NCBI GenBank assembly: GCA_964461135.1
Contig: CAYWTB010000056.1
Span: 1-29,375 of the forward strand
Source: RQOF01 sp964461135
Lineage (GTDB): Bacteria; Calditrichota; Calditrichia; RBG-13-44-9
Reading direction: 5' to 3'
DNA: 29,375 nt
Below are positions 1-8,466 of this stretch, one piece after another. The translations under genes and the position numbers were made by a program. Within the stretch, counting starts at the first letter, position 1. Every line of letters starts with the position of its first letter. Below the pieces are notes generated by a model, which searched no databases, was not told the origin of the DNA, and saw only the letters and a list, made by a program, of their open reading frames with translations.

Positions 1-30
1 TATACCCCGTATATTATGCAATATCATCAC

Positions 31-2760
31 TTATGAGTTTCGTGAAAGGCAGTAACTGATTACGGTGTTAGGATTAAACGGATTGGGATAATTCTGGTTT
101 AATGCGAAAGATTCAGGCAACGAATTGTTTCCCACCGTGATATCCATCGATGGATTATCCCAGAAATTCTGGGCATTGTCGGCATTTGCCTGCAGCTCAT
201 TCAGACTGCCGGCGGCGATCAGTGCAAATGCCACTTTTATTGACTGGTTTGAAGGAATAGTAAACGGCCCTTCGGACAGGATAGTTGAAATGTCAGTATT
301 ATCGAGTGTCTGTGTCTGCAACCCTCCGCTCAGGAAATTCCATTTTTCGGTATTGGTAAACCCGTCATACAATTCATTGGGATTATCGATCGAACGGTAA
401 GATATTCCGGAGTTTGAGGTAAGGAGCTTGCTGGCAACCAGTTTGGTGGGAATCGTGGCAGCATCGGCAACATATCCCATTCTGCGTGTCTGATCATAGC
501 GGGCAAAATTATTCACGCCAGGTCTTACCACAATATCCCAGTCAAAAAACAGGCCGACATACACATTTGAAAGTGGGGTGGACGTGGGGTTCTTGATCTC
601 ATAATCGAATATGACAAAGTCATTATTGGCCTGGCCGGAATCCGCATAGGTCTTCTGATAGACGTAGAGACCCAGCGGATTGGTGGCCAGTGAATCCACC
701 AGCAGTACAGATCCTTCCTGCAGGGAATACGGTCCGGGTGATATGATAGAAAGAAACTCGTTGGCAGCCGGCCGGAAATCATCATCCTGTAATTGCTGGT
801 CAGCCCCGCGAATACAATCGGATAAGGTTGTGCTTCCGGTTCCGATCAGCAGTCCGCCTTCATAAAGGAAATCTTCTCCGTTATAAACATATCCGCGCCC
901 TCCCGATTGATCTCCCTGAAAATCAATCCAGCCAATGTTACCCTGTGTGGTGAGAGCCGTTTCCAGGACACCTGTATTGAGATCTGCAAATTGGGGAGGA
1001 TTAACTATCAGTTGGAAAATATCGCGATCCGTATAATTGCCGCTTGAAATCTCAGTGGTAAACCTTAATGCGTAGCCATCCGGAACACTGTTGCCCACCA
1101 GAAACTGGAAATCCACTGCCATTGTATCTCCGGCGTTAAGGGCAGGCAGGTTGCCGGATTCATTGTTAATGGTAATATTGTTGTCACTGGATAGCAGGGT
1201 TAAATTGATATTATTTGCCGGGGACAGAAAATTTGTGAAGGAAACCCGGACATCAATAGTTTCTCCGGCCTGGATAATATCATCACCTCCACTGTCTGTG
1301 AAGGATATACCTGCAATTCGGATGGCTGGATTGGTATAATCCGTTACAGTGTTCAGTGCATCAATCCGGCCGTTTCCCATAAGGCCGGTGTAAGAAATGT
1401 TGGCTGCATCGATATTTACGGCGGCTGCACGAATCTGTTCGCGCAATTCATCCACAGTCAGAGACGGGTTGAATGTTTTCAGCAATCCCGCCAGACCTGC
1501 CACTATGGGACTGGCCATGGAAGTACCACTCATGGACTGATAACTGTTATTTGGAACAGTACTTAAAATGCTTGTTCCCGGCGCGAATACATCCACACTG
1601 ACTCCATAATTGGAAAAACTGGCTTTAGCCGCGTTATTCTTACCGATCGCACCTACAGAAAGAACGTGTTTGTAATTTGAAGGATAGTGGGGATTAAAGT
1701 CATTATTATTGTTGTCATTTCCAGCCGCAGCCACCACCAGTGTTCCCTGTGAATAGGCATAATCAATAACCTCCTGCTCAAAATGAGAAGCCCCGCCCAG
1801 TGCACCCCAGCTGCAATTGATCACGTCTGCACCATTGGATGCGGCATATACAATTCCCTCGTAACCGTAAGAGATAGCCCGGTCTGCCGTGGGATGAGAA
1901 GCATTTACCGGCATCAGGCGGCAATTCCAGCTGATACTGCTGATCCCCTGATCGTTGTTAGTACCTCCTGCCATGGTTCCGGCAACATGGGTACCATGGG
2001 CAGCACTCTGGGGTGTGGCAGGATCGCCGGTGGGATCATTGGTATTGTTTGAGAAGTTCCAGCCATGTACATCATCAATAAATCCATTATTATCATCATC
2101 AATACCATTATCGGGAATCTCGCCCGGATTGGTCCAGATATTTGTCAACAAATCCTGATGGTGCCAGTCAGTACCGCCGTCTACTGGAGCGACGATGATA
2201 TTTCCCTGTTCTCCTTTCACGATTCCCCAGGCAGAATCAGCCCGGACAAATGGAAACTGTGTCATCACGGAATATTCTGTATCATCAGGAATTTCCAGTA
2301 AGGGATAAATATATTTCGGTTCCGCATATTCAATATTGGGGTCAGCAGAAAATGCTTTGGCTACAGTGGCCGGATCTTCCTGCTGATTAAATTTCAAATA
2401 GTATATGCTCCTCAGATGGAATGCCTTCTCAGTAAAAGAGGATGAGAGAAACGGAAATACCGGTTCCATGGAAGAGATTTGAAATTGCTCCCACTTTTTG
2501 TTAAAGGAATTGGAATTTTTGAGGAATGTATGGTTTAACTCAATGGCTGAGTTCTTGAATTTTACAATGATAACGCCCCGCATTGCCCTGCGGGAATTTC
2601 CCCCTGCCGTGACATTATTCTGCCCGGGTAATGAAACTTTTGGAGTATTTTGCAGACTTGCAAGTGAACTAAACCGATTTCCTGCCTGAGCAAAAAAAGG
2701 AAATATGAGCAGAAGTACGGTAGTTATGGAAAATCGGATACGGGTTGAACGAAATTTCAC
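31..2760 (-). CDS. Secreted subtilisin-like (S8) serine protease with truncated T9SS-type sorting domain
   Basis: Extracellular peptidase. From the chosen start it has a signal peptide (RSTRIRF, then a hydrophobic run ending FFAQA), an I9-like propeptide around residues 60-150, and an S8 domain. The catalytic triad is visible: Asp in APVDGGTDWHH (~192), His in AHGTHVAGT (~257) and Ser in SGTSMASP (~413). A beta-rich region follows, then the linker SLPESFALNQNYPNPFNP, which begins a Por-type sorting domain. I chose the GTG at 2760 because AAGGAGGT (minus strand, 2765-2772) lies 4-5 bases upstream; the frame is open to 2856 but has no better ribosome site there. The frame stops (TAA, 31-33) about 10 residues into the sorting domain, which normally needs 60 or more further residues for export. 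The same frame continues beyond the stop with sorting-domain-like residues. The protease call is secure; whether the gene is functional is not. Confidence 0.93.
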   Translation of the reverse strand: MKFRSTRIRFSITTVLLLIFPFFAQAGNRFSSLASLQNTPKVSLPGQNNVTAGGNSRRAMRGVIIVKFKNSAIELNHTFLKNSNSFNKKWEQFQISSMEPVFPFLSSSFTEKAFHLRSIYYLKFNQQEDPATVAKAFSADPNIEYAEPKYIYPLLEIPDDTEYSVMTQFPFVRADSAWGIVKGEQGNIIVAPVDGGTDWHHQDLLTNIWTNPGEIPDNGIDDDNNGFIDDVHGWNFSNNTNDPTGDPATPQSAAHGTHVAGTMAGGTNNDQGISSISWNCRLMPVNASHPTADRAISYGYEGIVYAASNGADVINCSWGALGGASHFEQEVIDYAYSQGTLVVAAAGNDNNNNDFNPHYPSNYKHVLSVGAIGKNNAAKASFSNYGVSVDVFAPGTSILSTVPNNSYQSMSGTSMASPIVAGLAGLLKTFNPSLTVDELREQIRAAAVNIDAANISYTGLMGNGRIDALNTVTDYTNPAIRIAGISFTDSGGDDIIQAGETIDVRVSFTNFLSPANNINLTLLSSDNNITINNESGNLPALNAGDTMAVDFQFLVGNSVPDGYALRFTTEISSGNYTDRDIFQLIVNPPQFADLNTGVLETALTTQGNIGWIDFQGDQSGGRGYVYNGEDFLYEGGLLIGTGSTTLSDCIRGADQQLQDDDFRPAANEFLSIISPGPYSLQEGSVLLVDSLATNPLGLYVYQKTYADSGQANNDFVIFDYEIKNPTSTPLSNVYVGLFFDWDIVVRPGVNNFARYDQTRRMGYVADAATIPTKLVASKLLTSNSGISYRSIDNPNELYDGFTNTEKWNFLSGGLQTQTLDNTDISTILSEGPFTIPSNQSIKVAFALIAAGSLNELQANADNAQNFWDNPSMDITVGNNSLPESFALNQNYPNPFNPNTVISYCLSRNS

Positions 2761-2840
2761 CTGGACCTCCTTAATGATATGAATAGTTGATAATTTTAAC
2801 CCTGTTTTCTTAAATTGGATGCATAAAAAATAAAAAAGAC

Positions 2841-2894
2841 TCGAAAAAATGGCCAAATTGCTGGTATTCTATATGGGAAACCCCCCGGCCATTT
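2841..2894 (-). terminator. Probable terminator after EamA transporter
   Basis: On the minus strand, AAATGGCC just after the EamA stop pairs perfectly with GGCCATTT, followed by a T-run. The loop is long (about 32 bases), with a possible inner GGG/CCC pairing, so efficiency is uncertain. It overlaps the leader of the downstream protease gene. Confidence 0.45.
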
Positions 2895-2921
2895 AATCTT
2901 TATATCTTTTCCTCCGGATCC

Positions 2922-3812
2922 TCAGCGAAGAAATATAATGGCAATTCCAGCCACGGCGATACTGGCACCCACGGTTGCCCGCCAGGTGGGATGTTCTTTT
3001 TCTATTACGATGAGCATTGGGATCATTAGCACCGGCATGGTAGACATCAGTGTGGCTGCAATACCGGTATAGGTATATTTCACAGCCACCAGGGAAAGGG
3101 TAACTCCCAGGTAGGGTCCGAAAATTACTCCAATTAATAACAATTTGAATGCTTTGCTGTCCCGGAAAAGAATTGTGACCGGATTCTGCACCCGCCTGCT
3201 GAGAATCGAAAGGGGCCACAAAACTACAGTAGCTCCGCTCATACGGATGAGTGTCGCCAGCATGGCATGAATATCTGATTCCAGTCCTTTTTTTGCCAGA
3301 ATTAATCCCACTGCTTGACCGAGTGAAGCCAGAACCCCCCAGAGAATGCCCTTTGGAGAGATATACTGTCTTTTTCCGGCCTGGACAGGCATCCGTTCTG
3401 CGACTACCCAGGCTACGCCACCCACGGTTATTATTATCCCGGCAATGCCTAACAGACCGATTCTTTCGCCCAGCAGAATGTACGCCAGGACGGCGGTAAT
3501 GGGGGGAGCCAGGGAAAGCAGAACCATGCTGAGACGGGCACCAATCTGTACCATAGCCTGGAAGAGAAAAGTGTCACCTACGGCCAGTCCGATGATTCCG
3601 CTGGCTGTTAGCCAGAAAATGGTTTGTAATGAGACGTCGGTATCACCCCACAGCACGAAGTATGTGCCAGCCAGTAAAATCAGGGCCAGTGGCAACCGGT
3701 ATAAGTTTACCTGCAGAGCACCGATCCTTTTACTGGCATTGGTAAAGACAATGGAGGTCAAAGACCAGCAAAGCGCGGTTGCCAGAGCCGCGATTTCTCC
3801 AACATAAGGCAT
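2922..3812 (-). CDS. EamA/DMT-family transporter
   Basis: Inner-membrane permease of the drug/metabolite transporter superfamily. The 296 residues fit the family's usual ten-helix, two-repeat build: repeat 1 starts at GEIAALATALCWSLTSIVF and repeat 2 at KGILWGVLASLGQAVGLILAKKG. Pro-rich helix breaks (LAPPITAVLAYILLGERIG and STMPVLMIPMLIVIEKE) lie at the ends of each repeat, as is typical. The start is supported by GAGG six bases upstream of the ATG. The substrate cannot be told from sequence; family members export amino acids, metabolites or drugs. It seems monocistronic, with a hairpin after its stop and the protease gene downstream on the same strand. Confidence 0.9.
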   Translation of the reverse strand: MPYVGEIAALATALCWSLTSIVFTNASKRIGALQVNLYRLPLALILLAGTYFVLWGDTDVSLQTIFWLTASGIIGLAVGDTFLFQAMVQIGARLSMVLLSLAPPITAVLAYILLGERIGLLGIAGIIITVGGVAWVVAERMPVQAGKRQYISPKGILWGVLASLGQAVGLILAKKGLESDIHAMLATLIRMSGATVVLWPLSILSRRVQNPVTILFRDSKAFKLLLIGVIFGPYLGVTLSLVAVKYTYTGIAATLMSTMPVLMIPMLIVIEKEHPTWRATVGASIAVAGIAIIFLR

Positions 3813-4139
3813 AAATGTCCTCTTTCGGATTCAAATTAACAATTTATAATAATACCTCACGTTATTCAAAATAAAATTATAAGGAGACGAGAAACTGGAC
3901 TTTTTCTTCGCAAATATATATTTTAAATCATTTGTAAATTAAAGTTTGATCCGGAACGTGACTGTTCCATTCTTCTTTTTTTCATTCTCCCCAAAGATGA
4001 TGGGATATTTTTCAGCATCTGATATGAATATTGTAATTTCAATTTTCTGCTGTTTTAAAGTCGTCTAAGCAGTGAGTAAGTCTAATTGTCAATCTTTAAA
4101 TAGAAAACAGGAGTAGTTATGACCTCCCCTGGAAGGATA
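3813..4139 (+). other. Intergenic stretch without a recognisable gene
   Basis: AT-rich region between the EamA gene (-) and the sorting-domain remnant (+). On the minus strand it must hold the EamA promoter; TATAAT-like hexamers are present near 3846-3880, but no convincing -35 partner stands out. I see no ORF or RNA structure I would defend. Confidence 0.5.
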
Positions 4140-4410
4140 TGAATTTTTTCTTTAATACACGCGGGATTTTATTTAAGTGCCGGGAATCCGAAATGTGACC
4201 GTTTTAATTTATGATATTCCGGGACATTCCGTCCGTCATCTTACTGCACGAATCCTGGAGGCAGGCATTCATAAAATTAACCGGGAAGGTTGTGACGATT
4301 ATGACCGTACCTTGACCAGTGGCATATATCTTTATCTGGTAAATACCGGTACGTTTACCGAAAGCAAAAAAATACTGTTGCTGATTTTTTTTACCTGTTT
4401 AACATTTTTT
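4140..4410 (+). pseudogene. Orphan remnant of a T9SS-type C-terminal sorting domain
   Basis: From the GTG at 4177 the translation reads PGIRNVTVLIYDIPGHSVR, then GIHKINREGCDDYDRTLTSG and IYLYLVNTGTFTESKKILLL. This is the standard order of the Por/FlgD-like sorting domain (V.L.IYDI.G..V, then W.G.D..G....SGIYLY, then ..S.KM.L). The start of the domain is damaged: an in-frame TAA sits just before the GTG, and the 'NPFNP.T.I.F' part is only recognisable in another frame (FFFNTRGILF). The usual stop after the final Lys/Leu run is lost and the frame runs on to 4473 with unrelated residues. No cargo protein precedes it. This is the 3' scar of a deleted secreted-protein gene. Confidence 0.72.
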
Positions 4411-4428
4411 AAGGAAATTGTTCTGAAC

Positions 4429-4454
4429 TGTAAAAGAAAACGGTTCATAAACCG
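4429..4454 (-). terminator. Intrinsic terminator of glyA
   Basis: On the minus strand, CGGTT-TATG-AACCG is followed by TTTTCTTTT, about 15 bases after the glyA stop. The stem is short but the T-tail is good. Confidence 0.6.
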
Positions 4455-4469
4455 CCTTCTTATCATCAA

Positions 4470-5780
4470 TTAACTTTCAAGTTCCTTTCCAAAGTCATAA
4501 AGTGGAAATTCCCGGCACATTTCTCCTACTTCATGCTTCACATGTTGATATATTTTTTCATTATCCATATTCTTTAAAACACGGTCGATCAGCTGCGCCA
4601 CTTTTTTCATTTCATTTTCTCTGAATCCACGAGTGGTTAGTGCCGGTGTTCCCAGGCGGATACCACTGGTTACAAAAGGACTTCTTTCATCAAACGGAAC
4701 CATATTCTTGTTTACGGTGATTCCTGCGCTATGTAAAGCGTTCTCCGCATCCTTACCGGTGATGCCTGTTTTGGTTAAATCAACCAGCATGACATGGTTA
4801 TCCGTTCCCCCGGACACAATGTGATATCCGGATTCAATTAGTGTATTGGCCAGAGTTTTGGCGTTTTTAATGATCTGGGCAGCATAATCTTTAAAGGATG
4901 GTTGCAATGCCTCCCTGAATGCCACCGCCTTGGCGGCAATAACATGCATCAGCGGACCTCCCTGAATTCCCGGCATCACGTTGCTGTCTATGATCTCGGA
5001 TATGTTTTTTATTCTCCCGGATTTAGGAGCCTGAATTCCCATGTCATTCTCCTTGTCCTTCCCCATCAGGATCATCCCTCCTCGGGGACCACGCAGTGTT
5101 TTATGTGTGGTGGTGGTGACCACATCACAATATGGGATTGGGCTGGGGTGCAGTCCGGTGGCCACCAAACCGGCCGGGTGGGCGATGTCCGCCATCAGTA
5201 TAGCACCTGCTTCATCTGCGATTTGCCGGAATTCCTCAAAAGGGTAAAAACGGCTGTATGCACTAGCACCCACGATAATCAGGCGGGGTTTATGTTCCCG
5301 TGCTTTTTTTGCCACATCATTCAGGTCGATATAACCTGTTTCTTTTTCGACTCCATAGGAAACAATGTTGTACATTTTGCCGGAAAAGTTGACCGGACTT
5401 CCGTGCGAGAGATGTCCGCCATGGGCCAGATCCATTCCCAGCACCGTATCCCCGGTATTGCAAAAAGCAAAATAAATGGCCATGTTAGCCTGTGTTCCCG
5501 AATGCGGTTGTACATTGGCATATTCTGCCTTAAACAGTTCCATGGCCCGGTCCCTGGCCAAATTTTCAGCCTCATCAACCCACTCACATCCACCGTAATA
5601 GCGTTTACCGGGATATCCTTCAGCATATTTGTTGGTCATTACGCAGCCGGCTGTCTGCAGAACGGCCTTGCTCACAAAATTTTCCGAAGCAATTAGTTCA
5701 AAAGTATTATTTTCCCGTTGAATTTCACCTTTAATGGAATTGAAAATTTCCGGATCGTTCTTTTTAATATATTCCAGCAT
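4470..5780 (-). CDS. glyA: Serine hydroxymethyltransferase
   Basis: Cytosolic PLP enzyme that converts serine and tetrahydrofolate to glycine and 5,10-methylene-THF, the main source of one-carbon units. At 436 residues it is slightly longer than the common ~415-420. It has the N-terminal family signature (RENNTFELIASENFVSKAV), the substrate region YAEGYPGKRYYGGCEWVDEAE, and the PLP-lysine motif VVTTTTHKTLRGPRGG (Lys ~230). The C-terminal domain carries ITVNKNMVPFD and SGIRLGTPALTTRG. AAGGAGA lies just upstream of the ATG. Hairpin terminators on both sides suggest it is transcribed alone. No riboswitch-sized leader fits in the ~60 bases between the upstream hairpin and the start. Confidence 0.98.
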   Translation of the reverse strand: MLEYIKKNDPEIFNSIKGEIQRENNTFELIASENFVSKAVLQTAGCVMTNKYAEGYPGKRYYGGCEWVDEAENLARDRAMELFKAEYANVQPHSGTQANMAIYFAFCNTGDTVLGMDLAHGGHLSHGSPVNFSGKMYNIVSYGVEKETGYIDLNDVAKKAREHKPRLIIVGASAYSRFYPFEEFRQIADEAGAILMADIAHPAGLVATGLHPSPIPYCDVVTTTTHKTLRGPRGGMILMGKDKENDMGIQAPKSGRIKNISEIIDSNVMPGIQGGPLMHVIAAKAVAFREALQPSFKDYAAQIIKNAKTLANTLIESGYHIVSGGTDNHVMLVDLTKTGITGKDAENALHSAGITVNKNMVPFDERSPFVTSGIRLGTPALTTRGFRENEMKKVAQLIDRVLKNMDNEKIYQHVKHEVGEMCREFPLYDFGKELES

Positions 5781-5829
5781 AATGTCTCCTTAAAAAATAT
5801 TTATTTTAAGTCGCAGGTTCTGATACTAA

Positions 5830-5870
5830 TCTAAATAAAATTGCCGCAGGCAAGTGGACTGCGGCAATTT
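5830..5870 (-). terminator. Terminator between the TPR operon and glyA
   Basis: A perfect 12-bp stem, AAATTGCCGCAG / CTGCGGCAATTT, with a 9-base loop. On the minus strand it is followed by TATTTAG, a moderate T-tail. It lies about 50 bases after the stop of the TPR gene and ends that operon. Confidence 0.75.
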
Positions 5871-5918
5871 AAAAATTTCAGATTACTGTATTGACACCGG
5901 GAAAATCAGCCCCTCACC

Positions 5919-7208
5919 TTATTGATTAATCCAGGCATAACAGGAGTCGTTAGGGGTTGTCCTGTTCTTATGCATGAATTTATCTTCCGTGGACGGAATC
6001 AGTGGTTCGAACTGAGCTATGCGTCGTTTGGCCTCACCGGTATAAGTCGGATCATTTGCCGCTTTCTTTAATTCATTCTGTACCAGCTCATATACCAGTT
6101 TATCATCATAGGTAATCTTCCTGTCTTTTCGCTGATCTGTGCAATTGGTAACAGAGTTTTCGTAGATTTCTGCCATGATCATATGAGGTAAACCATTACC
6201 GGGATCCACCCGTTCAGTATTCTGAACGTAACGACGGGCTGTGGTAAACTCGTGCAGACGCCCGTAAATCGAAGCTGCCAGACAGAGGACATTGACATTT
6301 CGCGGTTCAATCTGCAAAATCTCGCGGTAAAATCCCAGTGCTTTACTTAGCTGATTTAATCCTTCATAGGAGCGCCCCAGGTACTCCATGGCGATTGTGT
6401 TTTTTGGTTCCTTCTTCAGTATGCTTTCAAATGGTTCGATAGCCTCTTTATATAAGCCCCTTTCAAACGCTGCTTTTCCATATCGCATTGCATTTTCTAA
6501 ATTAGAGGGATCTAGTTTGTAGGTTTCTTCTAATGCTTTTAAAGGATCTTCACCGCAAATCTGCATTATTTCTGCCAGTAAACGGGAAGCTTCAATATCG
6601 GAGGGATCCAAATCCACTACTTTGCGTTGAGCATGGATTGCTCCGCTACAATTTTGTACTTTGTAATATAAAGCGGCCAGTTTTGCCCAGTAGGATTTTT
6701 CATCCGGATTCGCCTTTACCAATGCCTCATAATGGGGAATGGCACAAATTGGCCTTCCCATAATATCGTAAATCAAACCGGCATAATAATGCAGACGGAC
6801 CTGGTCCGGATATTTTTTCAGCCCGCGATAACAGACTATCAGAACACTGTCCGGTTGATTCAGGTTATAATAACATTCGGCAAGTTTGGTGTAAGCGATT
6901 TGGAACCGACCGGTAGTATCGTTCACCACCACTTTCCAGTAATAGGGTATGGCTCTTTCGTAATTGTTATACTTAAATTCCTCTCGTGCCAGGCTGTACC
7001 AGATGCCCAGTTGCTGCTGACCAAGTGAATCAGATTTAAATTGATCATAAACGGTGTTCAGAGATTCGGGTACACAGGGTGATTCTTCCTTCTGACCAAG
7101 TGGTTCTAAATCTTCAAGCTGCGTAAATCCTTGCTGTGAGAAAATTAATACAACCGCAATAACAGGGAATAACAACCATCCGGATTGTAACACCTTTTTC
7201 ACTTTCAC
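5919..7208 (-). CDS. Exported/anchored tetratricopeptide-repeat protein
   Basis: About 429 residues from the chosen start. The N-terminus is a signal peptide or anchor (KVKKVLQSGWLLFPVIAVVLIFSQQGFTQ region), so it probably faces the periplasm. The body is an array of TPR units with the usual 34-residue rhythm, for example YERAIPYYWKVV, AIPHYEALVKANPDEKSYW, YKEAIEPFESILKKEPKN and LSKALGFYREILQIEPRN. The start is set by AGGAGG seven bases before GTG at 7208; an ATG at 7229 and an open frame to 7343 exist but have no ribosome site and would overlap the upstream gene. It is the third gene of a lipoprotein/barrel/TPR operon, with a 49-base gap. TPR proteins scaffold complexes, here probably at the envelope. 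No specific partner can be named from sequence. Confidence 0.85.
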   Translation of the reverse strand: MKVKKVLQSGWLLFPVIAVVLIFSQQGFTQLEDLEPLGQKEESPCVPESLNTVYDQFKSDSLGQQQLGIWYSLAREEFKYNNYERAIPYYWKVVVNDTTGRFQIAYTKLAECYYNLNQPDSVLIVCYRGLKKYPDQVRLHYYAGLIYDIMGRPICAIPHYEALVKANPDEKSYWAKLAALYYKVQNCSGAIHAQRKVVDLDPSDIEASRLLAEIMQICGEDPLKALEETYKLDPSNLENAMRYGKAAFERGLYKEAIEPFESILKKEPKNTIAMEYLGRSYEGLNQLSKALGFYREILQIEPRNVNVLCLAASIYGRLHEFTTARRYVQNTERVDPGNGLPHMIMAEIYENSVTNCTDQRKDRKITYDDKLVYELVQNELKKAANDPTYTGEAKRRIAQFEPLIPSTEDKFMHKNRTTPNDSCYAWINQ

Positions 7209-7257
7209 CTTTTTTCCTCCTGTTTTCATGAATGAGGAATTAACTATGTCAAATATT

Positions 7258-8457
7258 TTAACGTGTTTTCTGATACCAAAGTTCTCCGGCAGAAATAGAT
7301 ACAAATGCCTTGAAGAATTTCTCCCTGGCAATAGTTTTATCAATCGATCCCCTCATTCCGCCCATAAAAGCAAAATCCAGCCGGGCATTGTCCTGGAAAA
7401 ATGGAAATCCGAAACCTAAATGAAGGGCGTATTCTTTAACAGGATTATTATTGAATGTATAGCCCAGATTACTGTATGAGAATCCCAGGCGGGTGTCAAA
7501 CTTGTTGAAAAATACCCGGGTTCTTTCTGTTGTATGAGAATGTTCAATACCGGCACCGGCTTGATAATATGCATTGAAATTCGAGGACTCATTCTGCACG
7601 AAACCTTTGGAAAAATCCTGGTAGACCAGATCCGCATTCATTACCCAGTTGGGGCTTAGCTGATAACCGGCACCAAGACCTGCAAATACCGGGAAAGATC
7701 CACTGCTTTTGTTTTTATTCTGTTCCAGTGTAATACGATTTCTGGTAATGGTGATCACGTTTATTTTGGATTTAAGATCGAGGAATCCACCCAGATAGAA
7801 CGGTTTCAGTAATGACAGATCGAAACTGACTCCCGCTCCCGGCCCGTTCAGCTGGTATTCAACCTGATAATAATTATCTGATATGGCCGGATCATTAAAG
7901 AAAAGATAATAACGGTCCCGTACGTCGCCAAAAAAGTAGTTTAAACCGGCGCCCAGGCCGATACCTTCAGACGGTGACCAGGTAAGGCTGAGCTGAGAAC
8001 GGGCAACATTACCTTCGAAGAAAATATTTTCCTCATAACTCCTTATTGCTGAATGGTAATTTAAAATATAGCTGAAATTGACAACAGAGTAGGGCATAAG
8101 TGAAAGACCCAGCACCCACTTATGACTTTGTATGGGAACCCCCAGCATAAGACCGTTGAATTTTCCGGTTGAGGAGGAGAATTTCTGCGCGGGTAATTCA
8201 GTATTCACGTAACTGTAACGCATTGATATGTAAATTTTGGTATTATTGATATGACGCCATAACGCTGTGTTATAGGGATTTAGGGAAAAAGAATCTGTTG
8301 TCGCCAGACCGGTTCCCCCCATACCCACTCCCCGTGTGTTGGTGATGTACTGACGTAAACCTATTCCTTCTCTTGCCGCTGAAAATATTGATTGTGAATA
8401 GAGAAAAGAAGAGATAAACGAAGTAAAAATCAGTGTGTAAATAATTTTTTTCATCAT
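7258..8457 (-). CDS. Outer-membrane beta-barrel protein, PorV/FadL-like
   Basis: A 399-residue exported protein. The signal peptide is MMKKIIYTLIFTSFISSFLYS, followed by SIFSAAREGIGLRQYI. The segment TRGVGMGGTGLATTDSFSLN, then PYNTALW, matches the N-terminal pattern of FadL/PorV-like barrels (ARALGMGGA..A...D....NPA). The rest alternates hydrophobic and polar residues with many aromatic strand ends, as in a 14-stranded barrel. PorV-type proteins act as shuttles in type IX secretion and FadL proteins import hydrophobic compounds; the sequence alone does not decide. It starts 9 bases after the lipoprotein gene and is surely co-transcribed. Two adjacent ATG codons are possible starts (8457 and 8454). 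Confidence 0.75.
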   Translation of the reverse strand: MMKKIIYTLIFTSFISSFLYSQSIFSAAREGIGLRQYITNTRGVGMGGTGLATTDSFSLNPYNTALWRHINNTKIYISMRYSYVNTELPAQKFSSSTGKFNGLMLGVPIQSHKWVLGLSLMPYSVVNFSYILNYHSAIRSYEENIFFEGNVARSQLSLTWSPSEGIGLGAGLNYFFGDVRDRYYLFFNDPAISDNYYQVEYQLNGPGAGVSFDLSLLKPFYLGGFLDLKSKINVITITRNRITLEQNKNKSSGSFPVFAGLGAGYQLSPNWVMNADLVYQDFSKGFVQNESSNFNAYYQAGAGIEHSHTTERTRVFFNKFDTRLGFSYSNLGYTFNNNPVKEYALHLGFGFPFFQDNARLDFAFMGGMRGSIDKTIAREKFFKAFVSISAGELWYQKTR

Positions 8458-8466
8458 AAGATCAAT

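Noticed and set aside
4902..5696. 264-codon plus-strand ORF opposite glyA
   Set aside because: Antisense shadow of a highly conserved gene; its His/Cys-rich residues have no recognisable pattern.
7209..7343. Longer N-terminus of the TPR protein
   Set aside because: It would overlap the upstream gene by 86 bases and has no ribosome site; AGGAGG clearly sets GTG 7208 and leaves a normal signal peptide.
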